In this document: piece by piece, positions 10,771 through 22,702 of the stretch
Position numbering within the stretch: position 1 is the first letter of the stretch
How the letters are laid out: the number at the start of each line of letters is the position of its first letter
Assembly (NCBI GenBank): GCA_003255025.1
Contig: QANY01002360.1
Span: forward strand, 558,001 to 622,000
Source: Datisca glomerata
Lineage: Eukaryota; Streptophyta; Magnoliopsida; Cucurbitales; Datiscaceae
Length of the DNA: 64,000 bases
Direction of reading: 5' to 3'
The notes under the pieces: model-generated
Database searches by the model: none
Seen by the model: only the letters and a program-made list of their open reading frames with translations
What the model was told of the DNA's origin: nothing
Position numbers and translations under genes: made by a program

Positions 10771-13035
10771 TGCTGGTCGTCGCGGCGGAAGCGTGGTGGC
10801 GTGTGGCCTTTTTAAAAAATATATTTTTAATAAAAATCGAATCTTTTAATAAAATAAAACTTGTGCAACGCCACGATAACCAAATAAAATTTTTTTTATT
10901 GAAAACTTTTTTTCAATCAGTCAAGATACATTATATATTTATAAGTTAAATCTACAACATACAAGATTAGGAATCATATACTTCTTGTAGTCTATATCAA
11001 GTGTCATTGTAAAAAGTGATCGATCATCCGCTCCCACGTAATCGTTCCAATGATCTGTAGACTCCGAGATCCACACTAAGATCTTCCAAGTCAATCCTCA
11101 ATGCACTAGGATGTGTGTGAGCACGTAGAATATTACAAGACAATTTTTCTGTCTCTAGATGTTCTGAACACATGAGATCTAGAGATTTACTTAGAAGGAC
11201 TTTAGTGAGGCAATTCTCTAAAAGAACGTGGTGATTATTCTTTTAGAGATTTGATTAACGCTTAATCACAGAAGAAAATCTATCTGACACCAATAATGTT
11301 CTCAATTCAACTCTTGATTCACGAACCGATGATCTGATCAACAGATTCTCTCATCTTCTTTCAACAACCAAAGCCATTAGAATAATATCTGTAAATATTT
11401 TAGATAATGGCGTATCATATTTTTAGGGATAAACTGAAATAATATTTAATTGTAAAATTATCAATTGCAGTGAAACCCACTGCAATTGTGCACGACTGCA
11501 GTGTCACATAGCACTGCAGTGTGCCGTGAGCCAGTACACTGCCTCACGACACTACTGTAGTGCCATGTGGCACTACAGTGTTGCACACTCACTATTGTAG
11601 TGTCACGTGGCACCATAGTAGTCCATGTCAATTTCTGATATCATATCAATGATTGACATGTGGCAATTACTGTGAATTAAATACTTATTTTAATCACATA
11701 ATTATCTAGATATGAGTTAATTCAAAATTAACATATTTGATTATTTCTATTAATTAACTTATTTTTTATCTCACAAATAACAGATTTAATTTTTTAAAAT
11801 TATTATATAATAATAATTTAATTATCTTATTTTACAAATTAGATATTCTGTCTCACAAATCGATAGTTATTTATACATACAATTCCAAAAATTATATTTA
11901 AATATATAAATAATTTAAAAAATTAATTCTTAATTAATTAATCACGTATAATTATCTCATAATTATATAATTGCACTAGAATAAAAAAAAATTTGCAAGT
12001 CAGTCATCTCATGTCCTGCAATATTCACTCTAGATAGCGTAATATAAATGTGACTTGGGGACCAATGACCTATAATCCTAAGCTCCAATAAACCAAATTA
12101 TTAATTAAACTCTTTAATTAAATAATCTTATTTATTAATTCTATTATTACTACACTACAGATATGGAATTGCACTCTTAGAGATTATAGAATGTATTTAC
12201 AGAGTATTCTCATGTAGTCCGCTGACATAATCATTTCATATAATTTTGTCATCCAATTATTGGTTCGTAAATTAGAACTGATCAAAATTATCATTTTACT
12301 CTTCTAATTACTTCTTGATCTTTAAGTACCATTAATCCACTAATGAATGGTCAATTTATAATCTTATTATAAATTTGAGCCCAATAACCATTCAGTTCCA
12401 GAATTAACACTTAAGAGAACCAATATACGATCCGGTAGAAAAACTTAGATTCTAAATTTTGTAAGATCATGTCTCCAGCCATCCACATCACTGAATCTTC
12501 AAAACAAAAGTCACTAGCCTGATTAACAAACAGACTTTAACGAGTGAATCAAAAGATCAAGTATACATGCATAGGAGTTCATGACTACTCAAGATTCAAA
12601 CTGATCTACATATGATCATTGAATTGATGTGCATTAAATTTTTATGATAAAAGACACGTTAATAAATATATTAATTCACATCAGTCCTATCATATATAAT
12701 CTTATTATATAAAGTACATTCACTAATATGTCTATCCACATCAATAATCCGGATCTAGATCACACACATTCATAATGCTTAATGAACCGTACTAGCAACC
12801 ATTCATTAAAGATTACATACTTTAATATATTGCTGACAATTTTATTAATTATCTATGATCTTAATTCTCTCGTACTAATACAAGATCATAGTCTCATTAA
12901 TGAATATGGAATTTTCAGATATTTATATAAATTATTCAACAATAATTTAAAAGAACAATTATAAGAAAAATGTATCCTCTTTCAACTTCATATCAAAATG
13001 TCAATACACATGTTTTGAGGGCATAACTTCCAATA
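10771..13035 (-). repeat. 5' LTR of copia 1
   Basis: The inner edge is set by the primer binding site. The outer edge is set by alignment of 12632-13035 with the truncated 3' LTR. The LTR is about 2,265 bp and very AT-rich, and it contains three palindromic mini-repeats at 11495-11622. Its outer terminus reads TATTGGAAG in place of the family's TGTTGGAA. No target-site duplication can be tested because the other end of the element is lost. Confidence 0.87.
11495..11622. repeat. Three palindromic mini-repeats in copia 1 LTR
   Basis: Units at about 11495-11522, 11551-11580 and 11591-11622 share the pattern CACTRYAGTGYCAC-RTGGCACTRYAGTG, and each is close to its own reverse complement. The centre of the units is CACATAGC, CCATGTGGC or CACGTGGC; the last contains a G-box-like CACGTG. 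They can form short hairpins or act as protein-binding sites in the LTR. Confidence 0.75.
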
Positions 13036-13612
13036 AGGCAGACCAGTAAAAAAAATATTAAAGAAAGAAAACCCAACGAGTGAAGAAAACTGAAAAAAAG
13101 AAAGGAATCAAGGGACGAAAACTAGTGATGTTGAACAAAATTGATACCACATTATCGTGTTCAAAGAAGTTTTTTTTAAGCCAATAATTCGACATGTTGT
13201 TGACACCACATTAAGCCTTTGTGAAGATTTTGACACCACACTAAGCATGCATCAACAGATTAAAAGAAAAGAAAAGCAACAGAATCAAGAAAAGGTTATG
13301 CCAATTGTAATACCACTAGATATATGTTTTAAAGCCAACAATTTGAATGGTTGGCAGTTGACTATGAAGAGAAAAAGGAGAAGGAAAAAAAGGGCACGTG
13401 GGAAGCTTAAGATGAACAATTTGATAAAAGGTGGAATTCAATACCTTTGAGCATGTATTAGATGGCAAGTGGGCTATTCGGCTCTTTCTACACAAAGCCT
13501 ATTTATAAGCATTTGAACGTGTGAGATAAACGCTTGAGGATGGTGCACGATCTGAAGAAACTTATTTAAACGTAAAGAGAGTAGTCTAGATTTAGCATTA
13601 GATTTGTGCGTA
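13036..13612. other. Unassigned DNA between copia 1 and the WDR6-like breakpoint
   Basis: No gene is recognised. The stretch contains a short repeat (the phrase 'gacaccaca.taagc' at about 13201 and 13230) and a 97-codon open stretch at 13157-13450 that ends in a Lys/Arg-rich tail with no recognised domain. The last 25 bases before 13612 copy a piece of WDR6-like exon 15 (see findings). Confidence 0.45.
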
Positions 13613-13613
13613 C

Positions 13614-15014
13614 ATCCTCGATTTCTTTTCTTTGAAGATTCGAACCTGATTTAGCATTAGATTTCGTGTTCAACTCATTTTGAGCCACCACTTCCTCGCA
13701 AATATCTATTTTATTATGGGAACGACTAGAGTATTTAGTTGGCATGTCACTTGAGAGCCACTGGAAAGAAATTGATGAGGAGAATTCAGATGAAGGCCCA
13801 TTGTCGATAGACATTCTCCCATGTAGAGAAGTAGAAAGAACAGCTTCTTTCTGGTCCATCTTCCAAGATTTTCGTAGCCAAGCAGTTAATACTCGCTTTG
13901 CACCAGCTGAAATTAATAAATACGGATCCTCGGTGTTCCCTGAGTCAGGTAAGTTTGTCGGTTTCTTTTATCAGAAGCAACATTTATATCTGATGCAATT
14001 ATGTGCATCTTCGAGATGGAGCATATAGATCTCACGGCAGATCCCCCAACATGTTCCCCAAGCAAATTTGAAGAAGACCAATTCTCTATACCAGGAGTGT
14101 ACCTATGTTTACCATCAGAAAATGGCACGCTGAGTAAGAATATAATATTAATAGCCATTTTCCTTACAAGAAATGCAAAGGGAAAACTTCTGTCTTCTTT
14201 AAAATAAAAACTCCCATTCAATTAGCCATTATTCTTCCAAGAATACCAGAAATAAACTATCAGTGACATACCTTGTCAATCTCACAGTTCCATCTTCACA
14301 ACCAGTTGCAATCCAACTAGAGATGGCATGGTTCTGATCAGCTGTCAGTTTGTTGTCTTCAGATACGAAACATAATGAATGCAGCTCTCTTCCATGAAAT
14401 TGCATGTGCATATTAAGGGGAAATATCTTCCTTTCGTTGTCTCTTACCCAAAGTCTATGAACATATATTTTCTCGTCCTAAAGTGGAAAATGTAGAAAAA
14501 CCATAAACATCGCAGGTAATTGAAAAACTGAAAAGTGGATGAGGCATGATGGAAATAAAACACCACTCTGTTTTTCTATTCCCTTTTACAATCTTTATTT
14601 GATTATAAAATTGAGTGAGAGAAGTTCTGAGGAATGGAGGAGACCTTTACATAAGCAAAACAATTTTTCAGCTCTGGTACATCACCAAGATAATAAGTAT
14701 GAGGTCTGCGCCATCCACCACAATGTATTTGCACAACCTGCTCCACAGTGAACCGTTTGAAACCAGAAAGGAAAACATGTGCAAATATTTGTATCAATCA
14801 AAGGGAGGGAGGGAGGGAGGGAGCAAACCTTTGCCTCGGTAACCAGGTTCCATACAATGAAATCGGCCGATGCAAAGCCAGCTGCGTACTTATTGCTTGC
14901 CAAACCATGAGTATAATTTCTATCAGCAGAAACAGTCAGAATCAAACTCAATTCTTTCACTTGTCTCATCCCTATAAATTCCAAAATTTGGCGGTTTCTG
15001 TCATATTCCATATG
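13614..15014 (-). pseudogene. WDR6: Decayed 3' part of WDR6-like copy 1 (exons 12-15)
   Basis: After the TGA at 15017-15015, the - strand copy still contains the rest of exon 12 (to 14829), exon 13 (14737-14645), exon 14 (14477-14272) and part of exon 15 (from 14102). All are nearly identical to the + strand copy at 35022-36415. Exon 15 carries a 2-base insertion ('ag' at about 13952-13953) that shifts the frame. At 13613 the gene similarity ends in the middle of exon 15, so exons 16-20 are absent. This part cannot make the normal C-terminus. Confidence 0.88.
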
Positions 15015-18000
15015 TCATATGCACCCATCTCCTCCAGTCTGGATAACAAAAAAAAATTATACTGATCATTAACTCTATTATCGGCGTGAAACTTAGCTCA
15101 TGACTGTGGCAGTTCCCAGTGGAAGAGGATTCTTTTCGGCATTCTATTATTGTCAGCGAGTATGGATGGCGTGAGAATGGCAGGGAAGGTGGGAGGATGG
15201 CTAGAGGGTCTCACAGAAGTCCCTGGAAATTCATTTGTGTAAGGTATACATCATTTCTCTTCTTTTTGTAAATTTCATGTCAGAAACTATTCTAGGATTA
15301 AGTTCTAGGAAGTTTGTTGGATTGCTTAGTCTCCTCTTTGTCTTCATCCTCCACGCCTTTATGATCTTTAAGGGCTCATAATAAACCAATTTCTCATCTT
15401 CTTTGCTCGTTGAGTTCTCAAAGCTCTTTGCAGTTAGATTTCTTTAGAAACCTTAACGAAAGGGGGAATTCTTAACCTCTCTTCGTTACTGCCTATTTTG
15501 GAGGGTATAGCTATGTCTCCCACTTCTGTAGATCCTAGGACATGGATTATAGATTCCCTTGGGGTTCTCTAGTAAATCCTCATTTGGTACTCCCCTGGCG
15601 GTTACTTTAATATGATTTGGAAGGCTAAGGTTCCAAGGAAATCCTTCTCTTTGCTTGGTGCTTTTCCCATATACAGATTAACACGTGTGATGTGGTACAA
15701 TAGAGTTTTCCTTCTTTGTTTTCCATCCCCTCATTGATGCGTGGCTCAGCAGTGGAAGATATGGATCATCTGTATCCCACTGTCCGTTTTCTGTCTTGCT
15801 TTGGAAAAGTGTTCTGGAAAGTGTGTTGATATTTCTTGGTGTTCCCGGCTGAAATTTGTCTGGGTAATTATCATGGAAAGAAAGAGAACTCTGTGATCCT
15901 CTGCGGCTCGAGCTCTTTTTTGGTCTGACTGGAAGGAAAGGAATCTGAGCTTTTTTTAGGACAAGTCAGACGTTAGACTAATTATTTGTTTTAACCTGTT
16001 TTTTAAGCTTGCCTGTATCATATTCATGGCACTCCTTTTTTTTTTTTTTTGCTTCCAATTGTTTAACTTATGGGTTGTCTGTTTTTTTACGTTGAGCAGG
16101 GTTTCTTGTCCCTTTCCATTGTGAATATTTTCTTTCAATGCAAAATTTGTTTCCTATAAAAAATAGAAAAGAAAAAGGCCAATAAACTCTATTAACATCA
16201 CCCAGAACACACATATAGGTTGTCTGTTTTTTTTACGTTGAGCAGGATTTCTTGTTCCCTTTCCATTGTGAATATTTTCTTTCAATGCAAAATTTGTTTC
16301 CTATAAAAAATAGAAAAGAAAAAGGACAATAAACTCTATTAACATCACCCAGAACACACATATTAGACAATTACCCAAACAAAGTAATCATGTTACCCGT
16401 CATGACATTTTGGTAACGCTACATTCTTTTTTTTATAGGAAACAAAAATTGTATTAATAAAAAGATAGGTACAATCTTTAGTTCGGAGGATAAGCCATCC
16501 TAGCCAAAATCAAAAGATAGAGTCAATCTATACAAAGAGTCAACCAGTCAGAATTAATAAAATATTTAGGAATATCCTTAAACCATTTAGAAGTAGACAC
16601 CCACAAAGCAACCCAAAAATGTATCTTATCTCACAAAAGGTCAATATCCGTTGAAACATCTTCAAAAAATCTCTTATTCTGTTCTAACCAAACGCCCCAT
16701 AGGATTTCCATGGGTCAATAAGGCCAATAATGTTAATCCTAGAGATGTCAGATTCCTATATTTTGGTTTTTTATCAGTAAATTTCATAAACAAACAGCTG
16801 TAGGACTAATCACCAGCATTTCAACAAAATGAAGAATGGTAAGGACAATTGTTTCGGTCAGAGATAATCATATAATGCCAACTAAACATGTGGAAAAGTG
16901 GAGCATCGAGCACCCATGTAGTACGATGATGGCAGCTTAAGATGTGTATTTAGGAAGTTACTGGAACAATTTTTCTAGAACTATTGTAATTTGTACTCAT
17001 GCCAGTAACAGTGACAGTAATCATCATTGTTTCTCCTATGACTGAGAACGAATAGGACATCAATTGATTTCTTTGGCTATCGCCAGTAAAAAATATAGGT
17101 TCTTAGAGCATAACAAAAAATCACTTGAGGGCGATCTGAGCAATACCGAGCGGATTTCTGTTCGATTTGAGTTTAATCTGACTACTGCAATACTTGAGAC
17201 AGTGGATATTCCATGAGCTCCTTTAAAAAACCTGACTGGAGAAATCTTTACTCTTGACCCAGCTGAGGCATCTACTAATACGTCATTTGATAGAGGGAAT
17301 ACAACAAGATTACCGCGAAGATCACCACACACCAGCATCTGGAAGAATTTACAGCAAAATGTGCATTGAGTCATGAAGTAGACAGAATAAAAAACTTATC
17401 GAGTTACCCATCAAAAAAGAAAAATATATTGAGACCAAGAAGAGGCTTCACGAGACCGTATTTTCATTCTGTACTGCTAGTTATAACACATTAAAAAATG
17501 TTAAAAAATTCTATCTCCCATGCATCTTTGAAAATATACTTTATTTCATCTCCCCTGGAAAATTTTACAAAATTTAGACTGGGACGTGCTCATGGAACAT
17601 ATAGGCTTGAGAATGCGGCAATTAAGGAGCGTAGGCTTGAGAATGACGATGGCAGAAAGTGCAGCAAGGGATGTGGAAATGGACAACATAGAAGTCAAGA
17701 AACACCATAAAAAACATAGAAGTCAAGAAATATGATAGCGGAAGGTACATCAAGTATGTGAATGTGAAGCACCATAAATATCATCACCTACTAACGGGCT
17801 GTGATATAAACGTACAACCACTGTAAGCTCATCAAATATCTTATTTATTATAATGAAGCAACTCAATCTTAAAGCCACTCACAGTTCTATATAAAAGTAG
17901 AAATGAAAGTTAAACCTCTTCCTCAAGAGATGCATCCAGACACATAATTCGCATCCCAAAACATGATGTGAATTCTGCTACAAGATACACATCATATCTT

Positions 18001-21000
18001 CTTGTAGTATCCTGAGGAGGAGAGGGTCCAAGATCACACAACCTCCACAGCTTCAACATTCCCCTAGGATCGGCAGTGAAGATATACCTATAAGATAAAT
18101 TAGAGATTTAAGATCATAAATTATCACTGAGTATATCTTGTACGACAAAGAAAATTTAGCCATCTATCAGCTGAAACTCTCCAGAGAGCTGATGCGGGCA
18201 TCTGCATATCCAAATGTAATCAAGCAAGAACGTAGAACTAAATCACCACCCAGTACTGCCTATATAACTGGTGGAGAAACCAAATGCACTGCCTCTTTCG
18301 CATTTATAACATAAAGGCTAATCCTATATTGTTGATGGTTTAAACATCAATCATAAACAATGATAATTCCAGAACCTGTAAGGTCACACACACAGCTAAA
18401 ACATGTATGGCCTAATAAAGACTTTGCAAATCATCGTTAAAAAAATTAGAAGACAAGGAATGGCCTTCACCTATGTCCCAGTGACTTGCACCAAAAGGTT
18501 CCTAAAAGCTGTCTCTCTAATTCAGCTGTCCAATTCCATGATATGGTAAGTTTAGGAGAACAAACATCAGTGATGATTTTAACGACCGTCATTTTTCCTC
18601 GACCATCTCCAACGGCGATCCAATCGTCAACATCAGAGGGAAGCTTGGATGGGCTTTGAGACGGCAAATCCATACACACAATCGGAACCTCTTCACTGGT
18701 GCGAACAAGTTCAGTCCATATCACATCCCCGGTATCAGATAATCTTGCATGGTACAGATAACCACGATTTGTAGCAACATATAGAGAAACTTCAGAAGTA
18801 AATCGCAGACAACGTACATATTCGCTTTTGCTGCAACCGGTAAGAAGAACCAATGATCCAATTAAATAAATGTGCAAAGTTATTGTAACAAAAGGAGTGA
18901 AACAGAAAGATAATGTATTTGTCTAATAATATGTACTGTCAATCAACCCTCGCATTGTCCTTCTTAGGAATAGAAAATTTCAGAATAAAAAAGTTGAAAA
19001 GATTAAGAAATTGTATGAAGTTGGAATATGAGTAGTGAGTGTTACCTGTCCATGAGTCCAATATGCCCCGAAGCATTTGGGATACTAGCAGTGAAAATCT
19101 CTTTTCTGTCATTGAATGCAGAAACCTCAGCGGGTTCATCATAATCACCATATAAAGATGCAGGCAGATGATGCACTTTAATTGCAGAGTCAAATCCCGC
19201 AGTAACAAGAAGCAAAGAGTCCGGATCATATAAACATCGCCATACACCTCTTCCTCTAAACAATAAACAAAACTGTCAGACTAGATTTCTGATTAACAAG
19301 TTAGAATCAGTAAATTAGATATTGGTAAGAAGATTAACATCACTAGATGCTTTCCGCTGATTTAATGTTAATAAGACATTTGAAGAATAGTAAACTAATT
19401 CGAAAGCTCAAATCACTAGCTCAAACTCGCTTACCATCAATAACATAAAGCTGCAAAAAATAATGGAACATTTATGGTATCGCTGAGCTGCCCCATTGTC
19501 AATGTTAAGTCAATTAAACACAAGCTTGACAAAAAAATGTAAAGCATACTTAATAAACACAGTCAACTAATCTATTTCCAAGAGCTTGTTAGTTCTCCAC
19601 ACTCCACACAAATTTGACCAGAGTTTCATCAGGCTTTTGGTTTTAGTGTTACTACAAAATACAAGTAGTCCTGGGATTGTAGCATTTTTCTTAACTCTTT
19701 CTAGTTTTTCTTTTCCCATATTGGGTGGGTGTGAGTTATTATGCCCAAATTCTATATCACAAGAATAGCTTTATTCTTAGAACGTATTGATATGACTCCA
19801 TAAGCGGGACCACCACCCCATAGCATGTTGCGACCAGAATCAGAACCCCATATTTATTCTAGAGGATCTCCTAATTATTCCAGAGCAACTAGAAGGAAAT
19901 TCTTTAACCAAAAAGAATTCAGTTCCGATGTGGGATACCTATCCTGAAGTTTTCGTTTTTTTACCGACAAAAACTCACGCTCGAAAATAAAAAAATATAT
20001 ATATATTTATTTTCGAACATGGGTTTTTCTAGTCCAAGTCCAAGTGTATCTTGTTTTTACTACTAATAACTTTCCTTAGTTAACAATAGCCGTAGTTTTG
20101 CCAATATTCGCGGTTCCTTACTTTTCTTTCTCCCTCATAGAGGAAATAAGATAATTAGATGGTATGCTATTTGTATATGTGCAATCGAACTGCTTCTAAC
20201 AACCTATGTAATCTGTTGTCATTTTGAATTAGACGATGCCAACAGCTAGTCACCAAAATCAACACTATTCTTCATTGTGAATGACCACTTCATCTATATT
20301 ATAAAGTGAATAAGCATAAAGTAAAGGATAAACCGAATATTATCTCCATTCTTGAATGTTCTGTAGTTCTTCTGTTTTGTTTTTTCTTGGTGGATTCCTT
20401 TTCCTCCATTCTTGTAATTTCTTCTCTATCAATAAAATTATATTTCTTAACAAAACACAAATTATCTCAGCTCTAAATCATTAAACAGGAAAAAGACAGG
20501 TATGCTGCAGCTTACATGTGCTCCTTGATGATTTTAATCTGTTTCCCATCCTGTCTCCAAGCACGACATGTACAATCCTCACCAGCAGTGATAATCAACT
20601 ATAATAATATCCAGGTGAAAACGTTTTGCGTCAATATGATATAAAAAGTCTTCTCTGACTTCTTTCTCTCTTCATTTGATTCCCGCATGGTTAGAATATA
20701 AGAACTATAAACGCAAATAGTGTGGCTTACTGAATCATAAATACAACAGTCCCAAACTCTAGCATTATGACCGAAAAGCACGACATTGTCCGCGGGATCA
20801 CCATAATCTTTCCTTTCTATGTTAAGTGTCCAAATACGAGCACTGCAGCAAAGAAAACTATTATAAGGAAACTGATTCTGTAAACACTAAGCGATAGAGC
20901 AGATAAGAATTAAGAGACACATTCACCTACGATCATCAGAAACAGAAACCAATTTGGATCCATCGGAGGACCAAGCTATGCGAAAAATTGAACCCTCATG

Positions 21001-22355
21001 TCCAGCAAGCCTACATATATGAACAGCCCCATACTGAAGATGGTGAAGCAGGAAATTATTACTCGTTCGAACATGGTCTTCGGTTACATTTGTTAATGGA
21101 GCAAAAGCATCTTCTCGTACTACTTTCCAAACAATAATCTGCGAAAAGTCAAAACTGGCCATGATACTTGGAGATTGTATGAGAACCACCAAACCCAAAA
21201 TTCAAAGCATGCTCGAAATGCCACAGTCTAATCAAGAAACGCTGATCAGCATGATATACAAAAATCAAACTTATGTCTACTTTTTGTCCCCAAAAAAAGT
21301 AGGAGAACATAAGTCAGAACCTTAACAACGGATGAGGTAAGGGAATATCACATATGAAATCCTAAACTATAAATAGAAGGATGCAGCAAAAGGAAATGAT
21401 AAATGGGGGGAAGATTCTTCTAAAGACAAAGATTAGGCACCTCATTAAAAATAGTACCAGATGCAATACGGAGAGCTTCAAACTCATCACCCCATAATCG
21501 CATTGAGTAGAGAAGGCACCTCTCTTCAGTGGAAAATAAGAACAAGCCGAGTCAGAAAAGATAGGAAATTCAGAAGAAGAAGAAAATAATAAATACGCAA
21601 CTGAATATCAAAGTTCGACACTTCATCATTATGACCTGGAGATTTAACTTCAAGAAGAATAATGGATTCTGAAATATCCCAGATATGAATAGAATTGTCA
21701 CTGCAACCTATGGCAAGAAAACGATTTTCTTCGGACGAAGAAGCTCCAAAATTGTTCTGCAATCAAATAACACAAAGTTAGCATCAAAGCAAATGAGAAG
21801 AATATAATTCAAGGCCTATAATAAGCAATGCAACGAGATAAAGTTAAGAAATACTACACCTTCAAGAAGCATACGTCCAGCACCCAATGACTAAACTTTG
21901 GCAAAGAATACAGTTGGATCAAATTCACAGATTCTTCAGCAACCATTCCAATGCATAAACTATAAAGCTTAACTCTTCTCTCTCCGAAAACAGCAAGTTT
22001 GAAAACGACCTCAGTTGAAGAAGATGATGTTTCGGCTGAATTGCCCGAGCTAGAAACGATACCATGCACGCGAATCCCATCAAAAATTTGAAACGACCGT
22101 ATCATTCTCATCGATTCTAAGTCATACAAGAGCATTTGAGAGCCAGAACCTGTATTTCGAACCACAATGACAGATTACTCTGTGAAACAACCACAAACTA
22201 AAAAAAGGAAGGAAAAAAAAAAACAAGAAGACTTCACCAGCGAGGAGAAGGGGGAGAGGGGAGAGATGTGAAGGTAAATGGAGAAAACAGAGGGCTGAAA
22301 TTTCTCCAAGATACTGTCCGGTATGCAGACGCCACTCAGTGAGCTTCTCGGCCAT
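15015..22355 (-). CDS. WDR6: WDR6/TRM734-like WD40 protein, copy 1, N-terminal half ending at a premature TGA
   Basis: This is a homologue of WDR6 (yeast Trm734/Rtt10), the WD40 partner of the FTSJ1/Trm7 2'-O-methyltransferase that modifies tRNA position 34. I place exons at 22355-22238, 22149-21860, 21756-21597, 21523-21441, 21138-20927, 20842-20731, 20598-20516, 19255-19046, 18830-18471, 18087-17916, 17338-17147 and 15038-15015. All junctions are GT-AG and all phases agree. The start is the ATG of MAEKLTEW, followed by '[16 protein letters not shown]'. A further in-frame ATG 54 bases upstream lies in a tandemly duplicated segment and is less likely. The reading frame is open for 671 codons and has WD repeats such as '[10 protein letters not shown]', '[23 protein letters not shown]' and '[11 protein letters not shown]'. 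It stops at TGA at 15017-15015, where relatives encode Cys in 'DGCIC'. Intron 11 is 2.1 kb and holds LINE debris. Whether the half protein is made is unknown. Confidence 0.82.
15105..16165 (+). mobile_element. LINE C fragment in intron 11 of WDR6-like copy 1
   Basis: The + strand, antisense to the host gene, encodes broken pieces of a plant LINE ORF2 C-terminus. These are a trailing RT segment, then the zf-RVT region ('[11 protein letters not shown]', '..CVAQQWK', '[19 protein letters not shown]') and a 3' tail ending in 'tttcctataaaaaatag'. The same fragment is present at 33870-34935 in the other WDR6-like copy, so it inserted before the gene was duplicated. Confidence 0.8.
16073..16363. repeat. 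145-bp tandem duplication in intron 11 of copy 1
   Basis: The block starting 'ggttgtctgttttttt' at 16073 is repeated from 16218 with only a few differences. It covers the LINE C tail and some flank. The other WDR6-like copy has the block only once (about 33830-33970), so this duplication arose after the two gene copies separated. Confidence 0.9.
16432..16745 (-). mobile_element. LINE D 3' fragment in intron 11 of copy 1
   Basis: The - strand reads '[13 protein letters not shown]', '[21 protein letters not shown]' and '[11 protein letters not shown]', the usual end of a plant LINE ORF2 zinc-binding region. A 3' tail 'tttttgtttcctataaaaaaaa' follows at 16432-16450. The same fragment lies at 33440-33755 in copy 2. 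It is another insertion older than the gene duplication. Confidence 0.78.
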
Positions 22356-22369
22356 GGCTGCTGCTGGTA

Positions 22370-22529
22370 GCGTTACGAGAGTAAACTCTTCATGTGTTAA
22401 AAGTCGCACGGGGAGTCTCTGTGAATTGGACTAAAAACGAGACGGAGGTGCGTTACGAGAGTAAACTCTTCATGTGTTAAAAGTCGCACGGGGAGTCTCT
22501 GTGAATTGGACTAAAAACGAGACGGAGGT
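22370..22529. repeat. 80-bp perfect tandem duplication upstream of WDR6-like copy 1
   Basis: Two head-to-tail 80-base units (22370-22449 and 22450-22529) are identical over their length. They lie just upstream of the chosen start codon at 22355, in the 5' leader or proximal promoter. Each carries an ATG that is in frame (22409) or lies upstream of the main start, so the duplication could alter translation initiation. Confidence 0.95.
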
Positions 22530-22625
22530 TTTAGCAATCAACGGATAGGTGGCCGTTAGCTCTTCTTACAAAGCCCGTTCGAAAGAGGCCCAGACGACAA
22601 AAGGAATAAAAGAGACTAAAATAAC

Positions 22626-22629
22626 AAAA
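22626..22629 (-). terminator. Pol III T-run after tRNA-Phe
   Basis: The - strand reads TTTT one base after the tRNA end, the usual RNA polymerase III stop. Confidence 0.75.
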
Positions 22630-22630
22630 T

Positions 22631-22654
22631 GCGGTGAGCGTGGATCGAACACGC

Positions 22655-22697
<43 letters not shown>

Positions 22698-22702
22698 CCC
22701 GC
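22631..22702 (-). tRNA. tRNA-Phe-GAA: tRNA-Phe (GAA)
   Basis: The reverse strand folds as a complete 72-base cloverleaf. The acceptor is GCGGGGA with TCACCGC, including the G5-A68 mismatch that I recall as typical of plant cytosolic tRNA-Phe. The D stem is GCTC/GAGC, the anticodon stem-loop is TCAGA-CTGAAGA-TCTGA with anticodon GAA, and the T arm is GCGTG-TTCGATC-CACGC. It contains an A box (TAGCTCAGTTGG) and a B box (GTTCGATCC). There is no intron. It lies about 275 bases upstream of the WDR6-like start and points the same way. It appears functional. Confidence 0.97.

Larger units (their letters stand above)
4575..13035 (-). mobile_element. Ty1/copia retrotransposon 1, decayed, 3' LTR truncated
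   Basis: Read on the - strand, the order is 5' LTR, initiator-Met primer binding site, long leader, gag with CCHC knuckle, protease, integrase, reverse transcriptase, RNase H, polypurine tract and 3' LTR. Integrase before RT is the copia order. The 5' LTR is about 2,265 bp, but only the first 390 bp of the 3' LTR remain before LINE A DNA begins. The paired LTR stretches differ by many substitutions and a roughly 30-base indel, so the insertion is old. All coding regions carry stops. Confidence 0.93.

Noticed and set aside
13157..13450. 97-codon open stretch with a basic tail
   Set aside because: Composition alone suggests a possible nuclear signal, but there is no domain, no splice partner and no homologue that I can name.
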